Shown: positions 23,401 to 36,745, numbered from the stretch's first letter. The stretch is DNA of 64,000 bases from Sphagnum magellanicum (GCA_021904315.1 CM038910.1:18352001-18416000), one strand, 5' to 3'. Numbers and translations: made by a program. Notes: generated from the sequence alone by a model not told the origin.

Positions 23401-26400
23401 TAACATTAGTAATGGCTAACTTGTTTCACTTATTATAGCTTTTAAAGGGATCACATTAGGAACTAATGTAACTCATTTGGGATGACAATTGGGAACTTAA
23501 TGGCATAGTTGACAACTTCTTGAATGCCATATAAGAAAGTATGAAAAGAAGTTTAACAACCATTGCAACATTGTGCTTCCAACCATCATGTGTTTGTTCG
23601 ATTTCAATATTTACATATGGGAATTTCAGCTCAAAACCTTTCATCCATTTGTAATTGTTTGAACACCTATCATTTGTCATTCTCATGATTTTCTCATTTT
23701 ACCTCTAACAACCATTCAATGTTACCAATGATCAAGCTAAATATGCAACTAGGTCTTTATTGTTTAATTGTGATGAATATGATTGTTCATTCATCCCATT
23801 CATCCCATTTCACCTCAATGCTTTCCTAATGTAGTTTAATCACCATGATGACAAATGAATTGCAACATATTGTTAACTATTAATTGCATTTGCATTGGTT
23901 CATCCACAGTTGCACTTCATTCAATAGTTGAAAATTTAAAGAGAAGGAATATTAAAATACACATGATGAAAAGTAGCCTTTTTTTTATTGGCAATTTTTC
24001 ATCAAAAAGTGAATCTAAAATTTGAAATTTTGAAAAAACCAATTTTGAAGGTTTTTAATTGCTACAAATGAAAACAAGTGAAAATTGCCATATTTGCATA
24101 TTTGGTTTTTAATGTGTAGTCAAACATATAGCATGATTCTTACATATTTTTATTTCTATGGATTTGATTTATAGTCAAATTTGGCTAAGTTTTCCTTGGG
24201 ATGATCACCATTTTGGCTACAAACAATTTTTTAAAAAAATAACATTGATGAAGAATCTATAATGCTCTTTTAATGTGGGTATGTTGCATTTAATTTGGAA
24301 ACTTTTCAATTCACATGAAATGGAGGAGGGGCCAAACAATTTTTTTGGACCTTACTATAGGTGTTCATGACATGTTAGCCATATCGTGGGCCATTCTAGC
24401 ATAGTTCAAGAATGTGTCCAACTTCACTACCACAAAGTTTGAAGAGTTGGCATCACTTATGGTGCCTACTTCATCCCATGCTAATTCTACAAGTGAGACC
24501 TATATTGTTTTAAGAAGATCATCAAAGTTGACCTTTGAATAATTGATTTAAATTTTTTTTGTTCATGAAACATGATAATGTCACAAGGCATGACTCTTTC
24601 ATATGAAATTGGACTTGGAGTTTATGTGTGATGATGCACTTTTCATTTCATTCTCATTAATTGTCTAACCTATGATTTAGAAAAAAGCTACCTTGGGTAC
24701 CCATCTACAAGAGTTATCAAGTTGTAAATAAGGTTTAAGGATGGGACCTGGGTTGACATTTAGAAACCTTAGAGGGATGAAACACACAAGACTTGGGTCA
24801 ATGGCTGAAAGAACATCTATTTTATGAACAATGTATTACTATTCAAATGATCAAAATGGCTTGTTCATTTACATAAACAAAGGCTACCCAAGCTTTTAAC
24901 ATGATGTCAATAATATCTACCACTCCAACATTTACAAAGATTAGTGTTAATACTTTATTCATGGGGATGATTACTTTGAATACATGTTGAAGATCTAGGG
25001 TATATGGGAAAAGAAATGTTCATAATGTAAAAGATACGAAAATAGTAGCTAGCTCCCAATGCAAACCATTATATAATGTGAACATTGAAGATGGAAACTC
25101 ATTTTAGTAATATTTCAATTTATCATTGAAATGCAATATACACAACAAATTATAACCACATCATATAACCAAAATTTTCCATTTCCTTTCATTATTGTTG
25201 GTTTGACATTTGTTTATTTTTTATGCCCATATTGTAAAAATTGAATAAACATATCTTATAATTACATTTCAACTTATATGTAACATACACACATTATCAC
25301 ATGTTTAACTTCTCATCAAATTTTAGTATATAAACAACACATTAAAATCATACAATTTTAAAACTACAAGCCTCACATTTACACACAATAATTTAAATCC
25401 TAAATAAGGTCTTATAAGCAAAATTAGAATGCATTGTTTTCTAATTTCCCCAAATATAGATGTAAAATTACCTTCACTTTTGTTGTCTTAACATAAAAAT
25501 ATATTGAATTTAAATGGTTTGAAACCTACACCATCAAAGTTCATACTCAATAATTCAATTTAATTGTATAAAATCTGATAAATTAGCAACATTATATTTT
25601 TAAATATGCATAAGAACAATCCAGATGATATGGTAAATGCACAAAACAACATGAGTGTTGAAAAATATTTATACTTGAATTACACCCAAAAATTATAAGC
25701 TTTATAATTTCACATAATCATTAAAAAAAACTTTATTCATTTCAATCAATATTCTTATACAAAAGAAATAGTTATATTCAAATAAAGAAATGAACAACAA
25801 TAAATCAAATGTTTTTTTTCCAAGTTATTTAAATGAAAGTGGATTTTTTTACTAATTTGAATTAAGAGCCAAAAATGCAAAAGAATGTTATGTAGCATGT
25901 CTCCTAGTTGTCTCATAAGAAATCAACAAGATTAATATTAAAAAGAACAATTTTTTCCTTGTTCATCCTTTATAAATTTTTGATACTAAACACAATTGCA
26001 TGATAATTGTCAATGCAAATCCTAAGATCTATTAAAACTAATGGCAATGTGTTACAACATAAGGGCATATCCCACACAAATTTCAAATTTGCATAGGTAG
26101 TTAAAACCTAGTTGAAATGTAAAATTATATTAATTACGTATAGAACCTTAATTGCCTATTAGTTTCATCATAGTTTCTTGTAGGAACTTTTATGTAACTT
26201 ACAAATGAAGTCAAATGACCTTGACCAAAATCATATATATATAAGGCATATTCCAATCATATAAGGGGTTTTTTTTTCAACTCATATGTGACTATAATAA
26301 AATGTTGTGAACTTCAAACATGGCATTTTATTTTTAAAATGTCCCATATTTTTGTGGAACAAATGCAACATAATTGCACATCAATTGCACCAAACATTTA

Positions 26401-26489
26401 GATGTAGGGTAATGAGGTTTCCATAGATGTGATTTCTCGTAACATTTAAGTCAAATGGCACTACAAATTTTCCTTTTGAAATTCCAAAA
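20441..26489. other. Long AT-rich repeat-derived region, no gene supported
   Basis: At 20450-22500 the sequence is less AT-rich and looks like degraded non-coding retroelement DNA. A phrase CCAAATTTGGCTACATACCAG (21546 on) recurs in variant form near 51037. One frame at 21166-21405 has a gene-like hydrophilic composition but no recognisable motif. From 22500 to 26489 the DNA is very AT-rich without open frames of note. Confidence 0.45.
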
Positions 26490-26780
26490 ACTACATACCA
26501 CAAATATAGTTTAAAATGTTACCTCAATACCTACTAACCACCTACATAGTCTTCAAATCATTTTTCACTTGAGCTACAAACCACAAATAAAGTTCAAACT
26601 ACCCCTTCATTACTTGTTGACCCAATACAAAGCTCATAAATACTTTTCCATGAATTGGAAATCATAAATAGAGTTCAAAATGCCACCTCATTACCTATTA
26701 ACCCAATATAAAGCTCACAAATCATTTTTGCAATAACTACAAATCATAAACAAAGCTCAAAATGCCCACTATGCAATAAC
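26490..26780. repeat. Degenerate tandem repeat, about four units of 81 bp
   Basis: ACCACAAATAWAGTTCAAA, a TACCTCATTACCT word and a CCCAATAYAAAGCTC word recur near 26497, 26580, 26661 and 26740. Confidence 0.65.
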
Positions 26781-29700
26781 CCATTATATTGTTCGATCAC
26801 AAATCCTTCTTCAAGGTTTGGGGACCACCCACAAAATTCATTTATGCATAATCCTAGTCCTTTTTACCCACTTACAAGTGTAATCAACTAATGAATTTCA
26901 ATTTGACAAACATAACTAGTCTTGATTTCAAATAAAAATTGCATGATGTCCAGTTAAATGGGTCATTTAATTTTTAAATATAATTTTTAAAATATTTTGA
27001 AACAATAAATTAAACATTGGTTACATTATCTAACAATGTTTTTAAATATTTGATAAAATTTAGTGAATTTAGTAATTGCAATGAATAGGACCTAATGGGG
27101 ATGTAATGAATTCACTAACGTAGTGAATGGGGATTAATGAACTGAACCCACATTCTATACAAGACCTTTACATTTTTTTCCCATTGTTAATCACTACCCA
27201 TAGTTCATGCCTTCAAAAAATTGCCCACCATTTACAAAATGAACCTTTAAAAAATGGTCCAAGAGAACTTGCAAACTGCAACATGGGCCTTTAAGTTACC
27301 TTCTCCCATAGCCCATTACCCACTTACAAAGGTCAAAACCCTAGTTCCTTGAGTTATAAACCATTTCCAGAAGTCAAAATACAATTTCATTTACCCACTA
27401 TAGAGTTCGAAATGTAAATTCCTTGAGTTACCACTTAAAGAACTCAAAAGGACATATCACATAGGTTTAAACCCTTACATCACATTGCCATGTATGCATA
27501 ATTCATGTCTTCTACAAAGTTGCCCACCGCTTCCAAATACACCTACAATTGTTGCAAAAACCTTAGTACGTATACAAATCACATATAGAGGTCCAATTTA
27601 AATCACAATTGACTAGTAGACCTTCAACTCACATGTAAATGAAGTGCATAAAGGGTTAAACAACCTACTTAGTTTTCTATTCAAAAGTTGCATTTACAAT
27701 TTGTGAATCTTCATCTTTGGGTTATCAAGTTGCACATCCACAAATGATAATTTAAGAATCCAACTTCAAATTGTAATCACTTTTGAAGAGAACACATTTT
27801 AAGCCCTATAAGTAAATGGTTTGATGGTAGAAAAAAATTGTCCCAATATTTGAAAATCTCAAGTGCATGTGATTCCAAATTCTCACCCACAATTTTATTA
27901 TACCATTGTCTACTTAATTAATGTAATTTCCATAGGTCATGGAAGGGTTTTTATGCAAGTGCAAACATGTTAGAATTTGTTCTATAATAATTGCATCATG
28001 AGAGGGGTGGCAAGGTGCTCACATAACTTTGGAGGTCAAGTTTGTGTCTATGTGGTGGTTAAATTGGAATAAATGGGGAGAAGACTTTTACTTGTATTGA
28101 AGACTCATTATGGAAGTGCTTAAGGGATTGTAGTAGCCATGCACTAATTAATGCTTGAACTAGTCCACAAAATTTGTGGTAGAGGATATAAAAAGATTGC
28201 AATTATAGTAGAAAGGCCTCCCAAATGGATAGGTCTTGAGTGTGACAATCAACCTTTGTCTTCCCAACCATTATTCACTAACACCATATCTTATTTCCTC
28301 TCCACAATTTTTCTAATTGTGAGAAAACTCTTACACCTCACTTGCAAAATCAAGAAAACTTCTAACTTTGCACTTCACCAAATTATTGCACTCTTGTGCA
28401 CATTGTGGCACCTCTTCACATGAATGTTCTAGTCCATTGTTGTTCCAATCAACTTGCTATTTTATGCATCTTCATTCCACACTTTTTTGCACCATTTCCT
28501 TACTCTCTTTTCAATGTGCATGAAGCTCCACCAAACCTCTCTATTTTTTTTTAACCTTCAAACTTTCTTAGACAAACTTCATGTCTTTCTTCTTTGTTAT
28601 TTTTAGTTGCCTCCTCTTTTTGCATCAAACACAACTTTCTTTGAGTGAAATCACATTACAAGGGGGTTCACCAACTTGGGGAGTTTTATGATATTTGCGT
28701 GAAATATACACCTATAAAATGTGTTGCATTTAATCTTGGGTTTCACTTTTAGTGTTTGGGCTTTACATTTTTTATTTTCACAAAGTTAATGTTATTTAAT
28801 ATTATTTCAAAAAAGAAATAAATTTAAAAGATTAAATTGGAACAATGCATATATTTACGGTATATGTAATACAATAGAACCCATTCCTTCTTTAAAATTG
28901 CTTGTGCATTAGGTTTTAGTTTGAATTAGTTAATCAAAAAATGTTTGAAATGAAAATTTAAAAAATGGCCTACTTCATATATCTTGTGATTTTCCATTTG
29001 AAAGTGATTGTCTATCAACCATATACTTACAATCATCACCTTGAAAAAATTCATTTATCATATAATAATTATCAAATTCTTCACATGGCTCGCAAACTTA
29101 TTCCAATCATATGGAATCACAATGGTTAGTAAATACTACAAATTTCATAAAGATTAAAAATCATTTCCATCATATTTGGAATTTTTATTTTATTTTTTAA
29201 ATATGTCATGACATTTTATTTTTTTGCACAAATATATTATAACATCACATCATATGAAATTTTTAAATGTAACTTCTTTGGCATTTGACTTCTTTGAATT
29301 TTGACCTACCATAATATGCAAAAACATTGTGAAAATCTTTCATAATAATGACATGGTTGAAATTCAAACATGGGACCTTTGAAAAATAACACAATGTGAC
29401 AACAATCTTGACCTTCATGTAGTGTGCTTTTATCCCTTCTCTTTTCCTTTTGATTTCATTTTACGTAAAATGAACACACTCAAACATAGCAAACACTCAA
29501 ACATAAATTAAAAATGCACACACATGATCCACAACAAAACTCTTGTAGGCATGAAGTATTCTAATGGGAATGTGCCATGAATTGGGGACCAAACTTGTTT
29601 GATCATGAATTTTGGGGCCAAAAACAAGTTTGAATCCCTTTGTTTAAATTTTGCACCATAGTCCACCCCTTGGTTCAACAAAATTAAAGGTTCGAATGCT

Positions 29701-29921
29701 TTGTTTGGAGGACTTCATGAATTACTCTAAGAGGTGTCAAATAGTCCAAAGACCATAAGATTAATTTTGTGAAATGAATGTTCATGGGCATTTTTTATAT
29801 TTTAAATGAAAGATTTACATACACAATGCCAAAACGTGGCATTTATGACTACAAAAATCCAAGATTGTCTGTGCCATCTATGACTAGAGATGATTACATT
29901 ATTACTAGTTGAAAAGACCAC
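26781..29921. other. AT-rich intergenic DNA, no gene seen
   Basis: No coding frame or ordered repeat could be supported. It runs up to the left end of the retrotransposon. Confidence 0.5.
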
Positions 29922-30212
29922 TGTCATGTTTGTACATGGCCTCATACATGATGGCCAATTACGGGCATGCCCATGTGCGATTTTAGGGTTGATGTACAGT
30001 CTTAGGCGACTGTACGCTATTAAGTACTTAGGGTTTCAGTTTGTTGACGATGGTATAAAAGGCCTAAACCTTTCTTTCTCCTTTTAGTTTTTCTAGAATT
30101 CCTTTGTCATGAGCTTCCTCCATAATAAGCTAGGATTTTTAGATGCTCACGACGACCATTGCACGACCATCGTCTACATACAGTTCATTTCCTTCTTTCT
30201 TTGCAATTCAAT
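29922..30212 (+). repeat. Left terminal block (partial 5' LTR)
   Basis: It starts TGTCATG and matches 38530-38820 over 291 nt without a gap. It contains TATAAAAGGCC (30054-30064), a credible TATA box, in a position where the right copy reads TATGAAAGGCC. Sequence to the left (before 29921) does not match the left of the other copy. Sequence to the right continues as probable R/U5 and leader until the gag start at 30923. Confidence 0.75.
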
Positions 30213-30922
30213 TCTAGAAAAACTTTATTCCTTGTTGTTTCATGTTGAAAGTAACAAATTTCTTGTGCTTTTGAAATTCTTGAGTTGCTATTCGTGTTGT
30301 TGTTGTCGGAAGGAGCACACTACTAGTGTTGCTATTGGTGTTATTAGAGGGAGTTTGCGTTTCTTACAACCAACGAAGCCGGGACACTAAAGAGCAGGTG
30401 TCAAAACTTCTTTCTTTCTCCCATTCTTTTTTTCTCTTGAAGTTGTCGAGTAAAAAACAAAAAAAATAAAATGCTACAATGCAACATTGGCCAGGGCTGT
30501 AACGTGCTACCAACCATCGCAACAGCACTGTGAGGTCTAGCCGTTGCCAACCATCGCAACAGTGGTGCCGACCAGCACCACGAGCTGTAGCGCTCCCGGC
30601 CATTGCTATACTGTTGCGTTGCGAGGAGCTGCAGTGTAGTGCCATTGCCTGCCATCGCCACAGTGGCGGCTAAGCTTTACACGTCCGACGTAAGTCGGAC
30701 GTTCGTCCACAGACTTCCGTCCGTCGGTCTTGCGCCCTGCCATCCTACGTATTGTTTTGATGTCTTGCCTTTTCATCCAACATCTGTTTGACTTTCGTGC
30801 GATCTTTGCGTGTCACAAATCATTCCCAACAGTGCATTATATTCTTCAAATTATACGTTGTGTTAGAATTTTGTAGTTAGTGCTATGTACTATCACAACA
30901 TTTTAGGGCATGGGACAACACC
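30213..30922 (+). other. Probable R/U5 and untranslated leader of the retrotransposon
   Basis: It includes a G+C-richer part (30480-30780) with repeated CCATCGCAACAGTG-like words. A CCCAACAGTG near 30825 looks like the end of many plant LTRs, but no TGGTATCAGAG-type primer site follows. The LTR boundary is therefore not settled. Confidence 0.4.
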
Positions 30923-32700
30923 ATGTCTTCGAATGATGAGAGCATTACTATTCGGCCAGAGCCCAAGTATCAACTACAAAATAACACACAATCCTTTGAG
31001 CTGATTTGTTTAAGTTCACAATCTTCATGACAATACCATCAAGTGTCTACAACACCATTGTCATCTAGTACAACTCCTACCAGGAATTCAGGTTCAGGTT
31101 ACATTACATCAACAATACATCAAAGTCCATTTGGAGGGGTTAATCAGTGGGGTACGCCCATTGCTGCACCTACTTTCACACCATCACCGTATACTCCGTT
31201 GCAAGCTGTGACTTCAACACCGATTTCCACCATGGAGGTCAACAGTTCCTCTGGGAGAATTGTGAAGTTCAGCGAAAGGCCAGGTACTATTTCTTTGAGG
31301 GAGTTCAAGGCAACTTTCTCAACTGTGGTTTGTGAATTAGAGCTCAAATATGGCACTAATTCCACCGAGGCGTTTGCATTCAAACAATTGGTTCGTATGT
31401 GCACTATGAGGCATTAAATGTCTATGAGCAACATTTTGCAAGGATTTTGGGTGTCACCCAAATTCCCAATCCAGCTTAGGCATAGCCATTACCACCGCCT
31501 CTCAAGCTGCATTGCAAGCTGCAATTGCACATCACGGGACTGTGCCGAATAATCCAGACCCGGTACCTACCTCAGTAAACCTTTTTCTTCAACAACTCAG
31601 TGCTGTTACTACAAACATTCCTCCCACCACCGATGCGCTAGCTTTTGTTGATCCAGTGGGGAAATTCTTTCGAATTCTTGAGTTGGAATTTCCAATCAAA
31701 AGTTTTGAAAAAATTATACAGCTTACCACCTTTTTTCGGCAGAAAGATGAAACCCTCAAGATGCTCTACAAGAGGCTTCTCAAACTCAAAGAGGATACCC
31801 AGAGCATCACCGATTTGGAAGCTGCCCACCAGTATCTTCGTTCATTGGAAGGTACTCCAACGCTCCACGCGCAGGTTTTGTAATGGGCCTTTGCAGAATT
31901 TGGAGATTTGTACACTTTGCTAGATGTGTACAACATTTCCGAAAAGTTAGAACTGGCTCATGCACACTATGAGGCCAATACTATGAGGCCTTCATCATGT
32001 TCAAGGACTCAACCTACACAAGTTGCGCCAACTAGATCATCACATTCTTCTTCAAGGACTAAAGCGGTGCACACGGCTACACCCATCCTACCTTCTTGCA
32101 ACTACTGTGGCAATCCTGCCCACAATGCTAATGAGTGCAACATTCCTTCCGAAGATCTCTTTTGTGATTATTGTGGGAAAGAGGGACATCAGGAATTTGT
32201 ATGTTTTGCCAAGTTCCCAGAGTGGAAGCAACTCCGATTACAACAGCAAAATCTGCCAGCATCTTCCGTTGTCCCTCAACCAAAAGCCAAGGCACCTTAG
32301 CCTTCCACTCAGGCTTTGCTGACCAAGGGTAATTCCAACAAGAATGTTAAGAAGAAGGAGCACAATGTTGACAAGAGGGAGGTGCTTCAAGCCCATGCAA
32401 TTCAAGTTCAGACTTTACAAAATGAACTCGAATCATTGAGGGCTCAACTTGCTAATCTAAAAGGCAAGTCCTACCAACCAGCTAATCATGCCCAACCTAT
32501 ACAAGGTTCAGGATCACGAGAGGGACCTCCTAGATCGTTCTATGGCCTTCCACACGATGCCATGGTTGGGGAGTATGTTCTTTCCACTCCACGTAATCTA
32601 GTCTCACACCAAAATTTGCTACTTCTTTTTGCCCTTCCTATGTTGCGGCACAAGAAGCTAGTGTGGCACCCAGAGTTTCTGCCACTAGGCAGGTAATTTA
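30923..32700 (+). pseudogene. gag (nucleocapsid/capsid) of the gypsy element, broken
   Basis: The likely start is ATG 30923, in frame with the stretch at 31043-31417, after an early TGA at 31028-31030. A frame change near 31398 leads to a second frame running 31512-32696 with a TAA at 31881-31883 and a TAG at 32298-32300. Capsid-like text includes KFSERPGTISLREFKATF and FRQKDETLKMLYKRLLKLKE. Two CCHC knuckles (CX2CX4HX4C) lie at 32097-32138 and 32163-32204. A coiled-coil-like stretch rich in Leu, Gln and Glu follows at 32380-32470. Gag packages element RNA into particles; the knuckles bind RNA. The copy is inactive. Confidence 0.8.
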
Positions 32701-32938
32701 GACTGATGGATTCGCATCTGGTTCAAATCCTATTACTAGGGCTAAAGGAGCTCGAGTAGTCATGCCACAATCTTTTCGTCCTTTCAACATGGAAGAAGAA
32801 CGCACCTTGTTGGCGAAAGGGGAGGAGACGACTACACCACAAGCTGTTAGGGCATCAAATTCTCGTGTCCCAAGAATACATGTACATCAAGAAAACACAC
32901 AATTTTCCACTGATTAACTTATGGAATGTTAACTTCAA

Positions 32939-33710
32939 ATGCATGAAATGGCGCAAAAGCTTGTGAATACACCATTGTTTAGTTTTCAAGATTTGAAGCT
33001 AAGCACCAAGGACATAATTGCAATCTTAGAGGATACCTTGAACACTACATCAGGTCCTCTACCAATCCCTGATCCACATGCTACAGAAGTCCCATCCAAC
33101 ACCTTGGAGAGACATTCGATTAGCTCACGTGTTGCAAATGGTGTTCGTAATCTGGTTTCTAATTCTAACATGGCTAAATTAGTGGGCTTTCCTACCTCTG
33201 ATTCTACATTCACATATTAGAAGGGAGTTCAAAACACCTCACTTGTGGATTTGTTACTTAGCAAAGGTGTTGTGGATAGCCATTCTCTCCACAAAGTCTC
33301 TCATTCATTTATGAAGGTGTTGCTTAGTGAGAGAACTTTCATCGCCACCGGAGTTGCCATTATCGACAACACTGGGTCAGCAATCCAAGTGGGAGGACAT
33401 ACACCCAAAGTGGTACTTCTTGACAGATGTGCCCAACCAGTGATTCTTGGAGTTCAATTCGCCAAGAAGATGGGCATGTTTGACTCCAAACTATGGAAAT
33501 CTATGTGGCAGATTCGCACCGCTAGTGGGAGCGTAAAGGAGGTACTTGGGGAAAGCTCGGATTTGATTACACTTAAGTTCAATGAAGGTACAGATCAGGA
33601 GCTTTGCTTATAAGTCAGATGTTTAGTCACCAATGCCACAAGTTATGATGTGCTCATTGGGCAAGAGGCCCTGTTTCCACCAAGTTTCACAATTGACAAC
33701 TAGTTTGAAC
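32939..33710 (+). pseudogene. Retropepsin-like aspartic protease region, active site damaged
   Basis: The frame reads PKVVLLDRCAQPVILGVQFA around 33410-33465, the place of the LDSGAQP-type active site in gypsy proteases. The Asp codon stands at 33422-33424, but the following Ser/Thr-Gly is Arg-Cys here. Further on TNATSYDVLIGQEALFPP (33631-33684) matches the second conserved loop (YDVLLG). A TAG (33218-33220) and a TAA (33611-33613) interrupt the frame. The enzyme would have cut the polyprotein into its parts. Confidence 0.65.
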
Positions 33711-33720
33711 ATGCGTACTA

Positions 33721-35280
33721 CTAAGTGGATTAGGAAACTGATGGCCACCACCTGCGATACATACCCTTGATTTACATGGGAACCATAGTCCTATGGCTCA
33801 CCATTGTATGCTCAAGGAAGCACACACCATTTCTTACATCCAACAAGCTAGCCACGAATGGATAGAGGGAGATGAGGAGGAGATAGTTTATGCTTAAGCT
33901 ACTTAAAGCTTGAAGGTGGTTCCTACTGATATTTAACATGGACCAGAGGTTTTACAAAGGTTCAAAGTAGCCCACAAGCCCTTGGTAAAAGCTTTGTCTA
34001 GTTTTGAAAGCATGGAAAGCCATGGCGAACCGATTAAGCCATTACTTCGTCAGCTAATCACCTGGACACCACCGAAGGAAGGGATTACATTACTAGAGCT
34101 CTTTGGTAGTATTGGTACAAGTCTCGAAGCCCTACTATAGTCAGGGATGGTGGTTCAGGGGTATTTTTATGTAGACATTGATCCTATTGCAAGGCAAGTG
34201 GCGGCATCAAGAATGAGGGAGTTCATAACAAGATTTCCACAACAATTTGCAACCACCGCATGGAAGGCTAGTTTCACATTTTTGCCCTCTGACATACAAC
34301 TAATTCAGAAGAAGCATACGGAATTACTTGGCCTTGTCGACCTCATCATTTCAGGTTGGGAATGTCAAGGATTTTTAGCGGATGGATTTGGAGAAGGCTT
34401 GAGTGACACAAGATCTAGTCTTTTCACGGACATGATACGATTGATCACCTAGGCTCAATCCATTTCTCCTACACTTGGTTATGTAATTGAGAACATTTTT
34501 TCTCAGTTTGATCAAAGGGAGAAAGTCCAGGAGCACTACACACTAGTCAAGCATTACCTTGGAGAACTGCTCTTACTTGATGCGGCACAATGTGGTTCCT
34601 ATGCGCACTAGCTGCGCAATTGGTGGACCAACTTGGCACCACTCTCAGTTTTGCAACTAGTTCTAAAATACACTATCAGAGACCCGAACCTGTAGGTTTC
34701 TCACATATTGGAGGATCAAAGTTCTTGCCAACCAGTTACAAGGCAAGAAAAACCTCCTTGGTTTCCTATAAACACAATAGGAAAACCAAGAGGTGCTTGG
34801 CCCACCTTTGTTTCCTTCCCAGGAGCACACGCCTTTTAGGGAGATGGGCCAGGCCTGGTGTATCGTCATGTTTCAACCACTTGGGATGAACCAAGCCCAA
34901 AAGAAAGAGAAAAGGCTATGGGGTTCCAAGCTGGCACTACTAGTCACACTAAGGTGACTAGATTGGAGCGTAATGCTCTACTAGGGAGAGGCATGGACCT
35001 GAACTCTCTTACATGGTTGTTGGTAACTTGTGTACTCTTTCAAATGTACACAACACCAACATTGATTCAATCAACTTACAATTCTAGCGATGCAACCACA
35101 TGGCACCCCGACCAAGTACACTTACCTATCTTCAACACTTTACATTTCACTCTCAATGTTGGGGGGGAGGAGGTACCATGTAATTTGACTCAAGTTGTGT
35201 CTAATACACTTGGAGGTACATCCACTTCTGGAGAAACAATCACAACCTTCTACGAATCTATGCAGTTGGATAGTGGATAA
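33721..35280 (+). pseudogene. Cytosine-5 DNA methyltransferase domain inside pol
   Basis: One frame runs from about 33721 into reverse transcriptase. Within it 34093-35040 shows the ordered motifs of C5-methyltransferases. Motif I is LELFGSIGTSLEAL (34093 on), with an acidic VDIDP 30 codons later. Motif IV is SGWECQGF, with the catalytic Cys codon at 34363-34365, then GLSDTRSSLF. Motif VI is YVIENI (34480 on). The late motifs are LDAAQCGSYAH and LRNWWTNL (34576-34635), INTIGKPRGAWPTFVSFPG, EREKAMGFQAGTT (34909 on) and ERNALLGRGMDLNSLTWLL. The late part resembles DNMT3-type enzymes, in linear rather than DRM-permuted order. Five in-frame stops (34138, 34450, 34609, 34693, 34837) are all TAG; no indel was needed across 950 bp. 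Glu replaces the usual Pro of the PC motif. It would methylate DNA cytosines using S-adenosylmethionine. Confidence 0.85.
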
Positions 35281-35349
35281 CCCAATACACTAGGTTCTTC
35301 AAACACACTTTCCAACTCCATTCCATGTGTTTCCAACTACCCTTTCGTT

Positions 35350-36330
35350 ATGGGGAACCATCTCACCAAGAAGGAGAGAGACCAAGTCATAAACTTGTTA
35401 ATTAAGTATGAGAATGTGTTTGCATTCTCAATGAAAGACTTAAGTAGGTGTAAGACCATGCAATTCTCTATAGACCTTACAAATGAGACACATGTCTATC
35501 AAAGGACGCATAGGTTGAACAAACATGAATGGGAACTAGTAAATGAAAGATGCAAAGAGCTCCATGAGGCCGGTCTCATTCAGCCATCAAAATCTGATTT
35601 TGCAGCTGCTGTAGTAATGCCAGCAAAGAAAGATTCAGCTAGATTATGGACTGAAAAAAGGATGTGCGGGGATTATAAGCCTTTGAACCTAGTTACACCT
35701 TAGGATAGGTACCCCATGCCCATCCTGGAAGAATTGTTTGATAGCATTGGAAATTCAAACATCTTCACAATTGTGGATCTAAGGCAAGGTTTCAACCAGA
35801 TTGTGCTCGTTGTGAAGGATCGCAAGAAAACATCATTCCATGGAAGCAACAAGTTATGGGAATGGCTTGTGATGCCTTTTGGATTGAAGAATGCACCTGT
35901 CTTCTTTTAATGAATCATGGACCAGGTTTTCGAAAGGGCAGATTTCCTGAAATGCTACATAGATGACGTCCTAGTGCATAACAAGGGACTCCTACAGCAT
36001 TTGGCCCATCTTGAGGAGTTATTCAAGAGGCTCCACGAAGTCAATATGAAGATCCATCTTAAAAAGTGTGAGTTTGTTGTCACTTCAGTAATCTACCTTG
36101 GACATAGAATTTTGCCAAATGGTATTATGGCTCATTGGGCCAAAGTAGTAGCCATTTTGGAGATGCCCAATCCTACTAATGTTCACACGTTGAGGAGTTT
36201 CATTGGATTATGTAATTACTACAGAATTTATGTCCAAGACTTTAGTACTATTGCTCATCCTCTTTATGCATTGCTAAAGAAGGATGTTATTTGGACATGG
36301 AATGATGAGGCTCAAGAAGCTTTCACAGTT
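35350..36330 (+). pseudogene. Reverse transcriptase of the gypsy element
   Basis: It shares the reading frame of the methyltransferase. Thumb-side text RTHRLNKHEWELVNERCKEL, then CGDYKPLNLVTP, precede motif A FTIVDLRQGFNQI (catalytic Asp codon 35776-35778). LVMPFGLKNAPVFF is motif B. CYIDDVLV at 35953-35976 is motif C, YIDD in place of the more common YVDD. GHRILPNGI, KVVAILEMPNPTNV and LRSFIGLCNYYRIYV follow as usual. Stops occur at 35701-35703 (TAG) and 35908-35910 (TAA). All three catalytic aspartates remain. It would copy element RNA into DNA. Confidence 0.92.
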
Positions 36331-36745
36331 CCCCATTTTGAGAATACCGGATTTCAACAAGGTTTTCATTCTACACACTTATTGGAGTGCTCTTGGTATT
36401 GGAGCTATTCTTGGCCAACTTGATGAGGAAGGCAAGGAATATGTTATCGCCTATGCATCTCGAAGCAACAACAAGGCTAAGAGCAACTACTCTTCATACG
36501 AAGGGGAGTGCTTTGTTATTGTATGGGTCGTCATACATTTCAGGCCCTATCTTTATGGCACCAATTTCAGTTTGTATATAAACCACCAGCCTATCAAGTG
36601 GTTGATGACCAACGATAAGCTTATTGGTAAGTTAGCTCGTTGGGCACTTATACTTCAAGAGTATGAGTTCAAGGTTATTCACCAACCTGGTATTACACAT
36701 CAGAATGTGGATACCATGTCACGAAGACCCCTCACTACCTTTGAA
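36284..36745 (+). pseudogene. RNase H domain of the gypsy element, first catalytic Asp lost
   Basis: After a frame change near 36325 the text PDFNKVFILHTYWSALGIGA appears, then AYASRSNNKAKSNYSSYEGE and a YLYGTNFSLYINHQPIKWLM stretch. Gypsy RNase H normally has Asp after HT; the codon at 36380-36382 is TAT (Tyr), so the first metal ligand is missing. Asn replaces the usual Asp in the INHQPIKWLM block. The domain would degrade the RNA of RNA-DNA hybrids. Confidence 0.85.

Noticed and set aside
30400..30830. tRNA primer-binding site defining the 5' LTR end
   Set aside because: CCCAACAGTG looks like a typical LTR end, but the bases that follow match a Met-tRNA primer site no better than chance.
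34360..34365. Glu in place of Pro at the methyltransferase active-site motif called as an inactivating mutation
   Set aside because: I cannot tell whether the family normally has WEC here. Without an alignment of relatives the change may be ancestral, so it is noted but not called a defect.
35956..35967. YIDD instead of YVDD in reverse transcriptase as a damaged catalytic site
   Set aside because: Val to Ile is a conservative change found in working retroelements. Both aspartates are present.
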